Made by a program: the position numbers and the translations under genes | Source of the DNA: Cacconaster sp964598495 | GTDB taxonomy: Bacteria; Bacteroidota; Bacteroidia; Bacteroidales; UBA932 | DNA length: 63,862 nucleotides | Reading direction: 5' to 3' | Assembly (NCBI GenBank): GCA_964598495.1 | Contig: CAZRBY010000007.1 | Location: 1 to 63,862, forward strand | In this document: positions 51,512-61,208 of the stretch, in pieces | How positions within the stretch are numbered: the stretch's first letter is position 1 | Layout of the letters: each line of letters begins with the position of its first letter | The notes under the pieces: generated by a model | The model's input: only the letters and a program-made list of their open reading frames with translations | Told to the model about the DNA's origin: nothing | Database searches by the model: none

Positions 51512-52708
51512 CTACACTCTGCCGGGATACTGCGCGAGAGCCACTTCCAGGCACTTTAGTGCAGCCTTGAGGTCCTCTTCCTTGAGCACGTATGCCATAC
51601 GGATCTGGTTGGTACCGAGTCCCTTTGTGGCGTAGAAACCTGCGAGAGGAGCTACCATTACTGTCTGACCTTCATACTGGAACTCCTCAAGCAGCCATTG
51701 TGCAAACTTGTCACTGTCATCTACAGGAAGCTGTACCACTGCGTAAAATGCGCCCATAGGCTTGGGAACAATTACGCCTTTAATCTTCTTAAGACCGTCG
51801 AGTAGGACATCGCGGCGATGGATATACTCGTCGCGAACCGCTTTGAAATACTCAGCGGGTGTATCAAGAGCACCCTCGGCAGCAATCTGTCCGTATGCAG
51901 GTGAACAGAGGCGTGCCTGAGCGTAACGAAGTACATATTTCATCACCTCTTTGTTCTTTGACACTATAAAGCCGATTCTCACACCGCAGAGACTGTATCT
52001 CTTTGAAACGGAATCAAGGAGAATTACGTTCTCTTCCAGTCCGGGGATATGCATGCATGAGAAGTGAGGTTCATCAGTATAGCAGAACTCGCGATATACT
52101 TCGTCCGAATAGATAAAGAGTCCATGCTTTTTAGCAATTGCGCCGAGTTCCATAAGAGCCTCCTTGGTATAGAGAGAGCCTGTGGGGTTACCGGGGTTGC
52201 AAATAATTATGCCCTTGGTCTTTGGAGTTATTTTCTTCTCAACCTCAGATATTGGAGGAAGTGCAAAGCCATTCTCTATCTTTGTAGTGATAGGCTTGAG
52301 GATAACATCGTTCTGCAGAGCAAATGAGTTGTAATTGGTATAGAATGGCTCAAATACTATAACCTCATCATCGGGATTACAGGTAACTGCAAGGGCAATC
52401 TGAAGGGCCTCGCTACCACCGTTAGTGATGTTGATGCAAGATGCATCAATATCAATATTGATCCCCTTGTAGTACTTCACAAGTCCTTCAAGAAGGCTCT
52501 TGTTACCTGCTGAATTGGGATACTCGACAAGTTTGAGCCGGTTGTTCTTTACAGCTTCAAGTGCCTCTTTTGGAGAAGCAATGTCGGGCTGACCGATGTT
52601 GAGGTGATAAACTTTAACGCCTCTTTTCTTTGCTGCATCAGCAAAAGGAACAAGTTTCCTGATCGGGGAAGCCGGCATCTTTTTGGCTTTTTCGGATAAT
52701 GTAAGCAT
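51512..52708 (-). CDS. class I/II PLP-dependent aminotransferase
   Basis: This 398-aa fold-type I aminotransferase has the PLP-binding NPGNPTG (about 170-176), the DEVYREF segment and the catalytic Lys in SVSKRYSLCG (about Lys238). The sequence fits the aspartate-aminotransferase-like group (subgroup I-gamma), with QLPVDDSDKFAQWLL near the C-terminus. The amino donor cannot be told from sequence. It stands alone, 46 bp after dacB on the same strand. Confidence 0.92.
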   Translation of the reverse strand: MLTLSEKAKKMPASPIRKLVPFADAAKKRGVKVYHLNIGQPDIASPKEALEAVKNNRLKLVEYPNSAGNKSLLEGLVKYYKGINIDIDASCINITNGGSEALQIALAVTCNPDDEVIVFEPFYTNYNSFALQNDVILKPITTKIENGFALPPISEVEKKITPKTKGIIICNPGNPTGSLYTKEALMELGAIAKKHGLFIYSDEVYREFCYTDEPHFSCMHIPGLEENVILLDSVSKRYSLCGVRIGFIVSKNKEVMKYVLRYAQARLCSPAYGQIAAEGALDTPAEYFKAVRDEYIHRRDVLLDGLKKIKGVIVPKPMGAFYAVVQLPVDDSDKFAQWLLEEFQYEGQTVMVAPLAGFYATKGLGTNQIRMAYVLKEEDLKAALKCLEVALAQYPGRV

Positions 52709-52754
52709 ATTAAAAAATCAATTATTATTGTTATTAAATTATTTGGTTCTCAAT

Positions 52755-54236
52755 CTATCTTCGGCTACCCATGCCATACTTTGCAAGTTCACTCATAAAC
52801 CCCTCGATTTTTGGCTGAACCGCGCTTGTTGGACAATCGAAGTTGTTGACCAGTATGGCAAACTTTATGTGTCCCTTCTTCGTCTTAACATAGCCCGCAT
52901 AACATCTTACACTCGACAAAGAGCCGCTCTTGGCCCTGATAATCTCCTTTATTTCCTGTTTTTCACCCTTTAGCACCCCTTCGAGTGTCCCTGGACGTCC
53001 GGGACCTGGGAAACTCTCAAAATATTCGGCAAATGTAGCACTTTGTTCCTTATAAGCGTAAAAATTGGTGAAGAATCTGGGAGAAACATAGTTTTCTCTC
53101 GAAAGACCGCTGCCATCATCCTGACAGAGTCCGTAAGTATCAACACCACGATCTTGGAGATACTGCTCTACCGCCTCTGCGGATGCATGAAAATATGAAT
53201 TGTCAACTAGAACTTTGCCGAGCATCTTTAGCATGGTCTCCGCAAAAAAGTTGTTGCTGATAGTATTGGTTACATTGATTATCTCAATCAGTTCGGGAGA
53301 GAAGGTTTCCACAAGATAATTGAGATCCTCCTGATTGGGAACGGCAATTCCCATCTGCCTGAGAGATGCCACATCATTTACGCCACGTGAAACAATACCT
53401 TTGCCTGCAAGAAATGTATCGAATGCACCTGCACAGGTCGAAGGCCCGAACCTATTGGAACGTGTAACGACCCTCTTCGGCATATCCACCGCATAGGTGC
53501 CCACAAATTTGCCGACCGGAGCAAGGTTTGTAACATAGTACTCCGTGCCGTCACGACTCTTTTCCGGTCCGGTAACAACTTCATTGATATAGGTCATTTT
53601 GGGAGAATATGGAGGAAGCGGTGTGATTTTGACGGGATCACCTATTTTAGCTCCCGGCTCAATCTCAAAACGGCTCAGGTTTTCAGCGTAAGAGAGTCCG
53701 GAAGGACCGCTTCCATAATAGTAGCCGAGATTGCCATATGCCCAGCTGTCGGGGATATTCTCGTCAATGAAGAAACGGTCATCACCGATAATGCTACCGT
53801 CAATACGTTTGATACCTGCTCCAGTTATTGCAGAGGCCCATATACCGAAAATGGAATCTATAGGATATGCGATTTCATCATCGGAACCAAGTGTCGGATC
53901 TCCTCCGCCTACAATGTAGAGATCACCGTTGAGGGTGCCGTCATCCATTATATGACCGTCGTAAGCAACTTTTGTCGAGAATTTAAAGTCAGGACCGAGC
54001 ACCTCTATAGCCACTCCTGTTGTAATGGTCTTCATGGTAGAGGCGGTCAACAATGGCATCTCCCCATTCCAGGAAGCAATATCTTTTCCATTTTCATCCA
54101 CAGCGAGGATACCGACGGCAGCATTGATAAAAAGTGAATCGGTCTTGAGTTCCCTATTAATGTAATTCTGTACCCTGTTCTGGGCAAAAAGAAGCCCCGG
54201 CAAAAGTAAAAAAGCGGCAATTAGTCTCGTACGCAT
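52755..54236 (-). CDS. dacB: D-alanyl-D-alanine carboxypeptidase/endopeptidase (PBP4 type)
   Basis: This 493-aa periplasmic class C penicillin-binding protein trims or cleaves peptidoglycan cross-links. It has a signal peptide (1-19), the SxxK motif in LTASTMKTI (about residue 59), the SNN motif in NTISNNFFAE, and KSG in RAKSGSL. The start was set at MRTRLIAAF; the first 12 codons of the longest ORF are not signal-like. A TATTTTTG -7-like box lies on the minus strand at 54268-54261. It diverges from purM. Confidence 0.93.
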   Translation of the reverse strand: MRTRLIAAFLLLPGLLFAQNRVQNYINRELKTDSLFINAAVGILAVDENGKDIASWNGEMPLLTASTMKTITTGVAIEVLGPDFKFSTKVAYDGHIMDDGTLNGDLYIVGGGDPTLGSDDEIAYPIDSIFGIWASAITGAGIKRIDGSIIGDDRFFIDENIPDSWAYGNLGYYYGSGPSGLSYAENLSRFEIEPGAKIGDPVKITPLPPYSPKMTYINEVVTGPEKSRDGTEYYVTNLAPVGKFVGTYAVDMPKRVVTRSNRFGPSTCAGAFDTFLAGKGIVSRGVNDVASLRQMGIAVPNQEDLNYLVETFSPELIEIINVTNTISNNFFAETMLKMLGKVLVDNSYFHASAEAVEQYLQDRGVDTYGLCQDDGSGLSRENYVSPRFFTNFYAYKEQSATFAEYFESFPGPGRPGTLEGVLKGEKQEIKEIIRAKSGSLSSVRCYAGYVKTKKGHIKFAILVNNFDCPTSAVQPKIEGFMSELAKYGMGSRR

Positions 54237-54389
54237 AGTGTTGTGCTTAATTGAAGAAGACAAAAATAGCAAAAAAGAGGGATTGTTTCAATAAAACAAG
54301 TAATTTTGTGGAATATTATTCAAAAAGTAGAACCGGTTAAGTTTCTAAAGATAAATATAGAGAATTGCTTTACGGATCGCGGATAAATA

Positions 54390-55580
54390 ATGTTGAATAT
54401 GAACAATACCGAAGCAAACAGATATTCGGCAAGAGGGGTTTCCTCATCCAAGGAAGATGTGCATAAGGCTATAGCCGATATGGACAAGGGGCTTTTCCCG
54501 AAGGCATTCTGCAAGATTGTACCCGATTTTTTGGGCAATGATCCGGAATACTGCGTTGTGATGCATGCAGATGGAGCAGGCACCAAGAGTTCTCTGGCCT
54601 ACATTTACTGGAAAGAGACCGGTGACATGAGCGTCTGGAAGGGTATCGCTCAGGATGCGATTGTAATGAATACGGACGATCTGCTCTGCGTAGGTGTCAC
54701 GGATAATATACTGCTCTCCTCCACGATAGGACGCAACAAAAGACTGATACCGGGAGAGGTAATCAGTGCTCTGATACGCGGCTCACAGGAATTTGTCGGC
54801 AAGATGGCCGACCTCGGCATCGGACTGCTGCTCACGGGCGGAGAGACTGCGGATGTTGGTGATTTGGTGCGGACTGTGATAGTGGACAGTACCGTTTGTG
54901 CCCGTATGCACCGTAGCGATGTAATAGACAATGCGCGTATTTGTGCCGGTGATGTTGTGGTGGGACTGGCATCCTTCGGTCAATCCACTTACGAAAAGGA
55001 GTATAACGGCGGTATGGGAAGTAATGGACTCACCTCTGCACGCCACGATGTTTTTGAACATTCCATTGCTGAAAAATATCCGGAAAGTTTCGACGACTCC
55101 GTCGATGAACAATATGTATATTGCGGCAGTAAGGCCCTTACCGATATCGAGCAGGAGACCGGACTCACCTACGGCAAACTGGTACTCTCCCCTACCCGCA
55201 CATATGCACCTGTAATCAAAAAAGTGCTGGAGAAGCATCGTCCGAAAATCCATGGAATGGTGCATTGTTCCGGCGGTGCCCAGACCAAGGTACTCCATTT
55301 CATAGATGGACTCAAAGTGATCAAGGACAATCTTTTCCCCGCACCTGTGCTCTTCAGGACTATCCAACAAGAATCAGGAACCCCATGGAGCGAGATGTAC
55401 AAGGTGTTCAATATGGGACATAGGATGGAACTTTATGTTCCTAATAATATCGCTCAGGATATTATCTCTATTTCCGAAGGATTCGGAATAGAGGCACGTA
55501 TCATAGGTAGAGTTGAAAAAGCCCCATATGCCGAGGTCGAAATTATTTCAGAATACGGAAAATTCAACTACATAAGATAA
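54390..55580 (+). CDS. purM: phosphoribosylformylglycinamidine cyclo-ligase
   Basis: This 396-aa AIR synthase closes the imidazole ring in purine synthesis with ATP. It is the longer Bacteroidota form of the family, with HADGAGTKSSLAY (about 55-67), MNTDDLLCVG (nucleotide-binding) and LTGGETADVGDLV. The second half shows GLASFGQST and HCSGGAQTK. A start at the Met three codons later is equally possible. It heads an operon with a racemase-like lipoprotein (2-bp gap), an exonuclease and an rRNA methyltransferase. Confidence 0.93.
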   Translation: MLNMNNTEANRYSARGVSSSKEDVHKAIADMDKGLFPKAFCKIVPDFLGNDPEYCVVMHADGAGTKSSLAYIYWKETGDMSVWKGIAQDAIVMNTDDLLCVGVTDNILLSSTIGRNKRLIPGEVISALIRGSQEFVGKMADLGIGLLLTGGETADVGDLVRTVIVDSTVCARMHRSDVIDNARICAGDVVVGLASFGQSTYEKEYNGGMGSNGLTSARHDVFEHSIAEKYPESFDDSVDEQYVYCGSKALTDIEQETGLTYGKLVLSPTRTYAPVIKKVLEKHRPKIHGMVHCSGGAQTKVLHFIDGLKVIKDNLFPAPVLFRTIQQESGTPWSEMYKVFNMGHRMELYVPNNIAQDIISISEGFGIEARIIGRVEKAPYAEVEIISEYGKFNYIR

Positions 55581-55582
55581 TT

Positions 55583-57067
55583 ATGAAAAAAGCACTGATT
55601 ATCACCATCGCATTGTCTGCGGCATTATATTCCTGCAAAACAAATGTCCGGCAGGCGGACATTAATCTGCCAATAGTTGACCGAGCTCTCTTTGACAGCA
55701 CCTCAGTATATTATGGAGAATTTGAAGAATATCCTGAAAACCTTAAAATGCTACCTATCGGAGTTTTCGATTCCGGCACGGGAGGATTGACGGTCCTCGA
55801 GAAGATTGTCTCTCTCGACCTCTTTGACAATATTACCGGCAAACGGGGCGACGATGACATCCTCGACTTTGCCGGCGAACATTTCATCTATCTTGCAGAC
55901 CAAGCCAATATGCCCTATGGCAATTATGACGCTGAAGGCAAGAGTGATTATCTCAGGGAGCTTGTCATTAAAGATGCGCTTTTCCTTCTCGATGATAACT
56001 ACTATGAAACTCAATACGATAGGGAATCCGATGGAATTAAACCTCGAGTAAAAATCATCGTTATCGCCTGCAACACCGCCACTGCATATGGACTGAAAGA
56101 TATCACTTCCCTACTTGAGCAGAGCAACACAGGCGTAAAGGTTATTGGAGTGATCAACGCCGGTGTAAAAGCCACTTTTGATCAGTTAAATATCAGCGAA
56201 GGTGAAGCACCTTTCGCCATCGGAGTACTTGCGACACCCGGTACGATTGCCTCCGGTGCATATCAGCGCACAATCGAAGAGATGGTGGCAGAACGTGGCA
56301 TTAAGACCGATGTTACGGTTGTGAATCAGAAAGGATATGGATTTGCAGAGGCGGTTGACAGCGAGCCGGATTTTGTCAATCCAGCTCTTTACACACCTCG
56401 CGATTCATACAGAGGTCCTCGTATCGGCCGGGGAGATGATTCCCTCGACATCAGTCTAATGAGGATTTACAATTTCGACTTTTCAGGCAACAGAATGCTT
56501 TACAAAAGAGACGTTCAAGGCGGCTATAGAGATATCCAGCTCAACGATGCAGTGAACTACGCCCGTTTCAACCTCGTTTCCCTCGTAGAAAAACACCGTT
56601 TGAGCAGCTCGACAGCACCACTGAGAGCCGTAATTTTAGGCTGTACCCACTACCCTTTCCTCATAGAAACACTCTGGCAAGTCATAAACGAACTCAGAAA
56701 TATCCAAGTCAACGGCCAATATATATACAAGCATCTCATCGCTGATGATTTCATTTTCATTGACCCCGCGGTCTACACTGCAATCGAATGTTACAATACT
56801 CTCCGAGAAGATGGCAACCTTGCACTGCGCATTGGGGAGCAGAAGGTAGACGGATATATTTCCGTCCCTGACGGATTTATCGATAGCAGATACCTCACCC
56901 CTGATGGCAAACTCACATACGAGTTCAAATATGGCAGGGATGTGGATTCAAAAGAGATAACAACAAAACAGGTACCCTTCTCCAAGAGTAATATAGACAG
57001 TAACAACCTCCTGCGTATCAAGTTGCTATTGCCCTATTCGTACGAACTCATCTACCCTGCACTCTAA
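55583..57067 (+). CDS. lipid-anchored glutamate/aspartate-racemase-like protein
   Basis: This 494-aa protein begins with a lipoprotein signal (LYSC, Cys18). The body matches the Asp/Glu racemase family: GVFDSGTGG (60-68), IACNTAT with Cys163, and GCTHYPFL with Cys354. Both proton-donor/acceptor cysteines are kept. It is about 220 residues longer than MurI, through an N-terminal extension, inserts (about 80-155 and 255-325) and a C-terminal tail. A racemase outside the cytoplasm is not expected to feed peptidoglycan precursors, so its substrate is open. It is tightly packed between purM and the exonuclease gene (1-bp overlap). Confidence 0.85.
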   Translation: MKKALIITIALSAALYSCKTNVRQADINLPIVDRALFDSTSVYYGEFEEYPENLKMLPIGVFDSGTGGLTVLEKIVSLDLFDNITGKRGDDDILDFAGEHFIYLADQANMPYGNYDAEGKSDYLRELVIKDALFLLDDNYYETQYDRESDGIKPRVKIIVIACNTATAYGLKDITSLLEQSNTGVKVIGVINAGVKATFDQLNISEGEAPFAIGVLATPGTIASGAYQRTIEEMVAERGIKTDVTVVNQKGYGFAEAVDSEPDFVNPALYTPRDSYRGPRIGRGDDSLDISLMRIYNFDFSGNRMLYKRDVQGGYRDIQLNDAVNYARFNLVSLVEKHRLSSSTAPLRAVILGCTHYPFLIETLWQVINELRNIQVNGQYIYKHLIADDFIFIDPAVYTAIECYNTLREDGNLALRIGEQKVDGYISVPDGFIDSRYLTPDGKLTYEFKYGRDVDSKEITTKQVPFSKSNIDSNNLLRIKLLLPYSYELIYPAL

Positions 57068-57678
57068 TGATGTTAAACGAGATCATTACACCCGAAGAGA
57101 TAGATTGTCTGGAGATCATTTCATTTCCAGGAGAAATAAGTGTGATATCGACTATAGGGAAGAAGTACACAGAGGCTATAAAGCATTTGAGGGAACAAAT
57201 CTTCATCGGTTTTGACACCGAAACCAAACCAAATTTCCAAGCTAATACCCCACGACATTCCACGGCATTGCTGCAACTTTCCAGCGAAACTAAAGCATAT
57301 CTGTTCAGAGTACAGAAGATTGGCATTCCACAGGAGTTGGCTGAACTCTTGTCAAATCCGGAAATAACTAAAGTGGGAGCAGCCACCACGGATGACATAA
57401 GAGGACTGCAGTGTTACACAAAGTTTGAGCCGCAAAGATTTATCGACCTGCAAGATTTCGTTGAACAATACGGTATACTCGAAAAGAGTGTACGTAAGTT
57501 GGCTGCCATCATCCTTGGCAAAAGGATCTCCAAGGCACAGCAACTCTCCAACTGGGAGTCGGCAAAACTGACCCCGGCTCAGCAACTTTATGCAGCCACT
57601 GACGCATGGATATGTGTCAAGATGTACAAAAAACTCCTATCCTGTCCAAAAGCTCCACTCAAAGAAAACGGAATATGA
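57067..57678 (+). CDS. DEDDy 3'-5' exonuclease, RNase D/WRN-like
   Basis: This 203-aa protein is a stand-alone DEDD exonuclease domain. Exo I is FDTET (about 50-54), Exo II includes TTDDIRG, and Exo III has the Tyr form YAATDAW (about 178-184), placing it with the RNase D/WRN exonuclease group. No HRDC domain is attached. It may process tRNA 3' ends or DNA. Its ATG overlaps the preceding stop (TAATG), and its stop overlaps the next start (ATGA). Confidence 0.9.
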   Translation: MMLNEIITPEEIDCLEIISFPGEISVISTIGKKYTEAIKHLREQIFIGFDTETKPNFQANTPRHSTALLQLSSETKAYLFRVQKIGIPQELAELLSNPEITKVGAATTDDIRGLQCYTKFEPQRFIDLQDFVEQYGILEKSVRKLAAIILGKRISKAQQLSNWESAKLTPAQQLYAATDAWICVKMYKKLLSCPKAPLKENGI

Positions 57679-58856
57679 CACGCATCCACCTTAAAAAAGG
57701 CAGGGAGGATTCCCTCCTGCGACGCCACCCCTGGCTCTTTTCAGGTGCCATATCGCACATCGAAGGTGAACCGTATGAAGGGGATATCGTATCTATCATC
57801 AGCAGGAGCGGCGAATGTCTGGGTTACGGTCATTTCCAGATAGGCTCAATAGCTGTGCGTGTTCTGAGTTTTGATGACGCTGCTCTCTCCCCCGGATTCT
57901 GGAAAGAAAGGATTGGCGCCGCATTTAGGCAGAGACTCGCTTTATCCCTGAAAAACACAAATTGCTATCGTCTGGTTCACGGTGAGGGAGATATGCTCCC
58001 CGGACTGATAGTAGACTGGTACAACGGAGTTGCGGTGGTGCAGGCACACTCAGTGGGTATGTTTCTCTCTTTGAAAAAGATTTCCGATGCTTTACAAGAG
58101 GTTTATGGAGACCAACTCAAGGCAATTTATGACAAAAGTTCGGGAACTGCGCCATTCAATGCGGGACTCGACCTTTGCGACGGTTATCTCTATCGAGACG
58201 ATACTTTTACCGGTGAGCACGAAAATATTGTAACTGAGAATGGACACAAGTTCATTGTCAACTGGGATGAGGGTCAGAAGACCGGTTTCTTCCTCGATCA
58301 GAGAGAGAACAGAGCACTGGTGGAGCGGCATGCTACCGGACGCAATGTACTCAATCTCTTCTCTTATACGGGAGGCTTTTCCGTATATGCGCTTGCAGGC
58401 GGAGCCATAGGGGTGGATTCGGTTGATAGTTCGGCCAAGGCAGTGGCGATGATGGAGAGGAATGTAGCTCTTAACGCCTTTTCCAACCATCGTTCCTTCT
58501 GTGAGGATGCCATTGACTTCGTCAAAAATTCACCTCAGGGTAAATATGATATGATGATTGTAGACCCTCCTGCTTTCGCAAAACACCGCGGTGCAGTAAG
58601 AAATGCACTTAGAGGCTATCAGGGACTCAATTTTGCTGCGATTTCCAAAGTAGGGCCGGGCGGTATCATTTTTACTTTCAGTTGTTCACAAGTGGTGGAT
58701 AGCCATTCTTTCGCTCTCGCTGTTTTTTCCGCTGCAGCAGAAGCGGGACGCAATGTAAAGATTCTCGACCGTCTAAACCAGCCGGCTGATCATCCCGTCA
58801 ATATTTTCCATCCGGAAGGAGAGTATCTGAAAGGATTGATACTCTATGTTGAATAA
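57675..58856 (+). CDS. RlmI-like class I rRNA methyltransferase
   Basis: This 393-aa protein has an N-terminal PUA domain (about 1-75, with LLRRHPWLFSGAI), an EEHUD-like RlmI domain, and a Rossmann methyltransferase with NLFSYTGGFSVYAL (about 230-243), DSVDSS and the DPPAF motif (about 302-306). It is most like RlmI, which makes m5C1962 in 23S rRNA, but lacks a confirmed catalytic Cys assignment here (FSCSQ near 340 is a candidate). The start was set at MTRIHLKKG, which overlaps the exonuclease stop by 4 bp. Confidence 0.9.
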   Translation: MTRIHLKKGREDSLLRRHPWLFSGAISHIEGEPYEGDIVSIISRSGECLGYGHFQIGSIAVRVLSFDDAALSPGFWKERIGAAFRQRLALSLKNTNCYRLVHGEGDMLPGLIVDWYNGVAVVQAHSVGMFLSLKKISDALQEVYGDQLKAIYDKSSGTAPFNAGLDLCDGYLYRDDTFTGEHENIVTENGHKFIVNWDEGQKTGFFLDQRENRALVERHATGRNVLNLFSYTGGFSVYALAGGAIGVDSVDSSAKAVAMMERNVALNAFSNHRSFCEDAIDFVKNSPQGKYDMMIVDPPAFAKHRGAVRNALRGYQGLNFAAISKVGPGGIIFTFSCSQVVDSHSFALAVFSAAAEAGRNVKILDRLNQPADHPVNIFHPEGEYLKGLILYVE

Positions 58857-58895
58857 TACCTTCTGCTAAACCCTAAGGCCGTGGAGTACTCTTTT

Positions 58896-60074
58896 TTACA
58901 ACAACGCATCGGCTAACTGCTCAAGGGCAGGATAGTCGGTACTCTTCATACGGCTTCGAATAGTTACGGTCGGCTCCACTATTGTCAGATTTGACATCTG
59001 ACAGAGCATTTCATTCATAACTCTTGCCGCAGAAGGGGCCCATGAACCATTTTCTATAAGCCCTATTGTACGTCCGCAATAAGATTTAATCTGAAGGATA
59101 TGAAGAAAATTGTACATAGGAGTGAAGAGACCATTATCGTAAGAAGAGGCTGCAAGGACAAGTTTCTCATAGCGGAATGCATCGGAGACATTGCGGGAAA
59201 TGTCTGTGCGACACAAGTCTCTGATAAATACATTTTCCGCCCCTTTAGAATCAAGCAACTCTTTCAGCTTTTCCGCTGCCTTCATTGTGCCGCCATAAAT
59301 GGAGGCCACTGCTATCATTATACCCTTTGATTCGGGGGAATAAGTGCTCCATGTATCATAGAGTGTGATATGTTTTCCAAGATCCTTGTCTATGATCGGA
59401 CCGTGGAGCGGACGAATAGATTTAATGGGAAGAGCAGAGGCTTTTTTAAGAAGGGTCTGGACAGGGCCGCCATATTTCCCCACGATATTGAAATAATAGC
59501 GTCGTGCCTCTTCGGACCAATCAGGATCTTCACTACTGTAGAATCCGAATTTTGAAAGTGCACCGAATTTGCCGAAACCATCCGCGCTATAAAGAGCACC
59601 GTCAAACTCGTCAAACGAAACCATCACTTCAGGCCAGTGCACCATAGGAGCCGCATAAAAATGGAGTTTGTGTTTTCCCAAATCCAAAACATCCCCCTCC
59701 TTCATCTCGATACAGCGGCTACTGATATCCGGCGAATTAAAAAACTGCGGCAGCATTTTAGTAGCCCTATTCCCTGCAACAATTTGAATATCGGGATATA
59801 ATTCAAGTGCTCTTGCAATCATCGAAGAATGATCGGGCTCGAGGTGATGAACAACCAGATAGTCAGGTGTCCTTTCTCCGAGGGCCTTTTTCAGATTCGT
59901 CTCCCACTCCTCTCCTTTTCTGGCATCAGCAGTATCCAATATGGCTACTTTCTCATCCAAAATGAGGTAGGAGTTATAGGAAACTCCTTGCGGCACTCTG
60001 TACTGGCTTTCAAAAAGGTCAATATCAAAGTCGTCAATTCCTATGTAGATAACATCATCAGTGATTTTCCTCAT
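58896..60074 (-). CDS. A-type flavoprotein FprA (diiron, FMN)
   Basis: This 392-aa flavodiiron protein reduces oxygen or nitric oxide. The N-terminal metallo-beta-lactamase domain holds the diiron ligands in HHLEPDHS (about 78-85), HW of MVHWPEVM and D of YSADGFG. The flavodoxin domain begins near residue 250 (GIMIAVASIYGGT). It stands alone on the minus strand. A TATCTTTG -7 box lies on the minus strand at 60126-60119. With reverse rubrerythrin it forms the oxygen-defence set of an anaerobe. Confidence 0.95.
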   Translation of the reverse strand: MRKITDDVIYIGIDDFDIDLFESQYRVPQGVSYNSYLILDEKVAILDTADARKGEEWETNLKKALGERTPDYLVVHHLEPDHSSMIARALELYPDIQIVAGNRATKMLPQFFNSPDISSRCIEMKEGDVLDLGKHKLHFYAAPMVHWPEVMVSFDEFDGALYSADGFGKFGALSKFGFYSSEDPDWSEEARRYYFNIVGKYGGPVQTLLKKASALPIKSIRPLHGPIIDKDLGKHITLYDTWSTYSPESKGIMIAVASIYGGTMKAAEKLKELLDSKGAENVFIRDLCRTDISRNVSDAFRYEKLVLAASSYDNGLFTPMYNFLHILQIKSYCGRTIGLIENGSWAPSAARVMNEMLCQMSNLTIVEPTVTIRSRMKSTDYPALEQLADALL

Positions 60075-60407
60075 AATTGCATTCCATTAAAAAATAAACA
60101 TTAGCACATTTTGCGCTGCAAAGATAATAAATCCCTCCAAATTAAAGGGAATACCTGCTATTATCCGCAGCAAAAGAATGACAGCCCCATAGAAGTGGAA
60201 ACCTTTTGACTGCTATTGGAAAAACTAAGAGAACAACACCATATAAATAACTTTTTACTCGTTTTTCCGCTATATTTATATAAATTTGCTAAAAGTTTTG
60301 TGGTAGCCTGCTTATGACAAGTAAAATAACCTAAGCTTTTTTACGAAAAATAAATGCCAAAAGAAAAACATATTCAAATTCCAATTCGTAACATTTTAAT
60401 TCAAGTC
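60075..60407. other. 333-bp divergent spacer between fprA and a hypothetical gene
   Basis: The spacer is AT-rich and holds the likely fprA -7 box (60119-60126). The 54-bp in-frame extension upstream of the hypothetical gene at 60408 lies at its right end. I see no ORF, tRNA or clear hairpin of note. Confidence 0.5.
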
Positions 60408-61157
60408 ATGAAAAAAATAATTTACTCTATTATTGCCATAGTCATATCTATGGGTATGGCAAATGCTCAAGACCTCGTAACCAAGAAAAATGGCGAGGAT
60501 ATTAAAGCTAAAGTAATTGAAGTAACCACCAATGAGGTTAAGTACAGACTGTACGATGAGCCCGATGGCGTTATTTATACTGTAAATAAGTCCGACATCG
60601 TTATGATCCGCTATGAGTCGGGAAGAAATGAAATCTTCAACCAGAAGTCCATGTCGGATCCCTATTATTCAGACAGAGAACCGGTTGAAGACCTCAGACC
60701 GGGTATGAAGTACAAGGAGCTTAAAAAATTGTATAACCATAAAAATTATATTTCAACACCGTATGACCGATATAGTCCGGTTTGGACAGGTGTGGCATCT
60801 GCAGTCATTCCGGGCCTTGGAGAGACTATCAATGGGGAATTCAGACGAGGTCTTGGTAAATTTATAGGGAGCGTCGCTCTTATGACTACCGCCACCATAT
60901 TTGAAAGAGTCGGTCATAGTGAAGACTCAGAGGGGGGACATCTTGCAATTGCTGCTGTTGGCTATGCCGCTGCGGTAGGAATTAATATTTGGAGTATCAT
61001 CGATGCGGTAAGAATAGCCAAGGTAAAGAATATGTATGATCAGGATTTGAGGCATTCTTACTCATTTAAACTTGACCTTTATCCCTCATTAAACTACATA
61101 CAAACGGGCAACACAATTCAGCCAACAGTCGGATTTACCCTTGCATTACAGTTTTAA
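60408..61157 (+). CDS. hypothetical secreted/membrane protein, first of a tandem pair
   Basis: This 249-aa protein has a signal peptide (1-19, ending ANA), a short beta-rich module (about 20-75; TKKNGEDIKAKVIEVTTNEV, then YRLYDEPDGVIYTVNKSDI), a linker, and two hydrophobic segments (about 130-190). It ends in a beta-strand terminus (VGFTLALQF) like those of outer-membrane proteins. The N-terminal module is common in Bacteroidota proteins of unknown role. The start was set at the signal-peptide Met. It is followed 51 bp later by a close paralogue. Confidence 0.75.
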   Translation: MKKIIYSIIAIVISMGMANAQDLVTKKNGEDIKAKVIEVTTNEVKYRLYDEPDGVIYTVNKSDIVMIRYESGRNEIFNQKSMSDPYYSDREPVEDLRPGMKYKELKKLYNHKNYISTPYDRYSPVWTGVASAVIPGLGETINGEFRRGLGKFIGSVALMTTATIFERVGHSEDSEGGHLAIAAVGYAAAVGINIWSIIDAVRIAKVKNMYDQDLRHSYSFKLDLYPSLNYIQTGNTIQPTVGFTLALQF

Positions 61158-61208
61158 AAGAGACTACTTATCAGTGGCATGGTAAAAATCAACATTAACA
61201 CTCGTATT

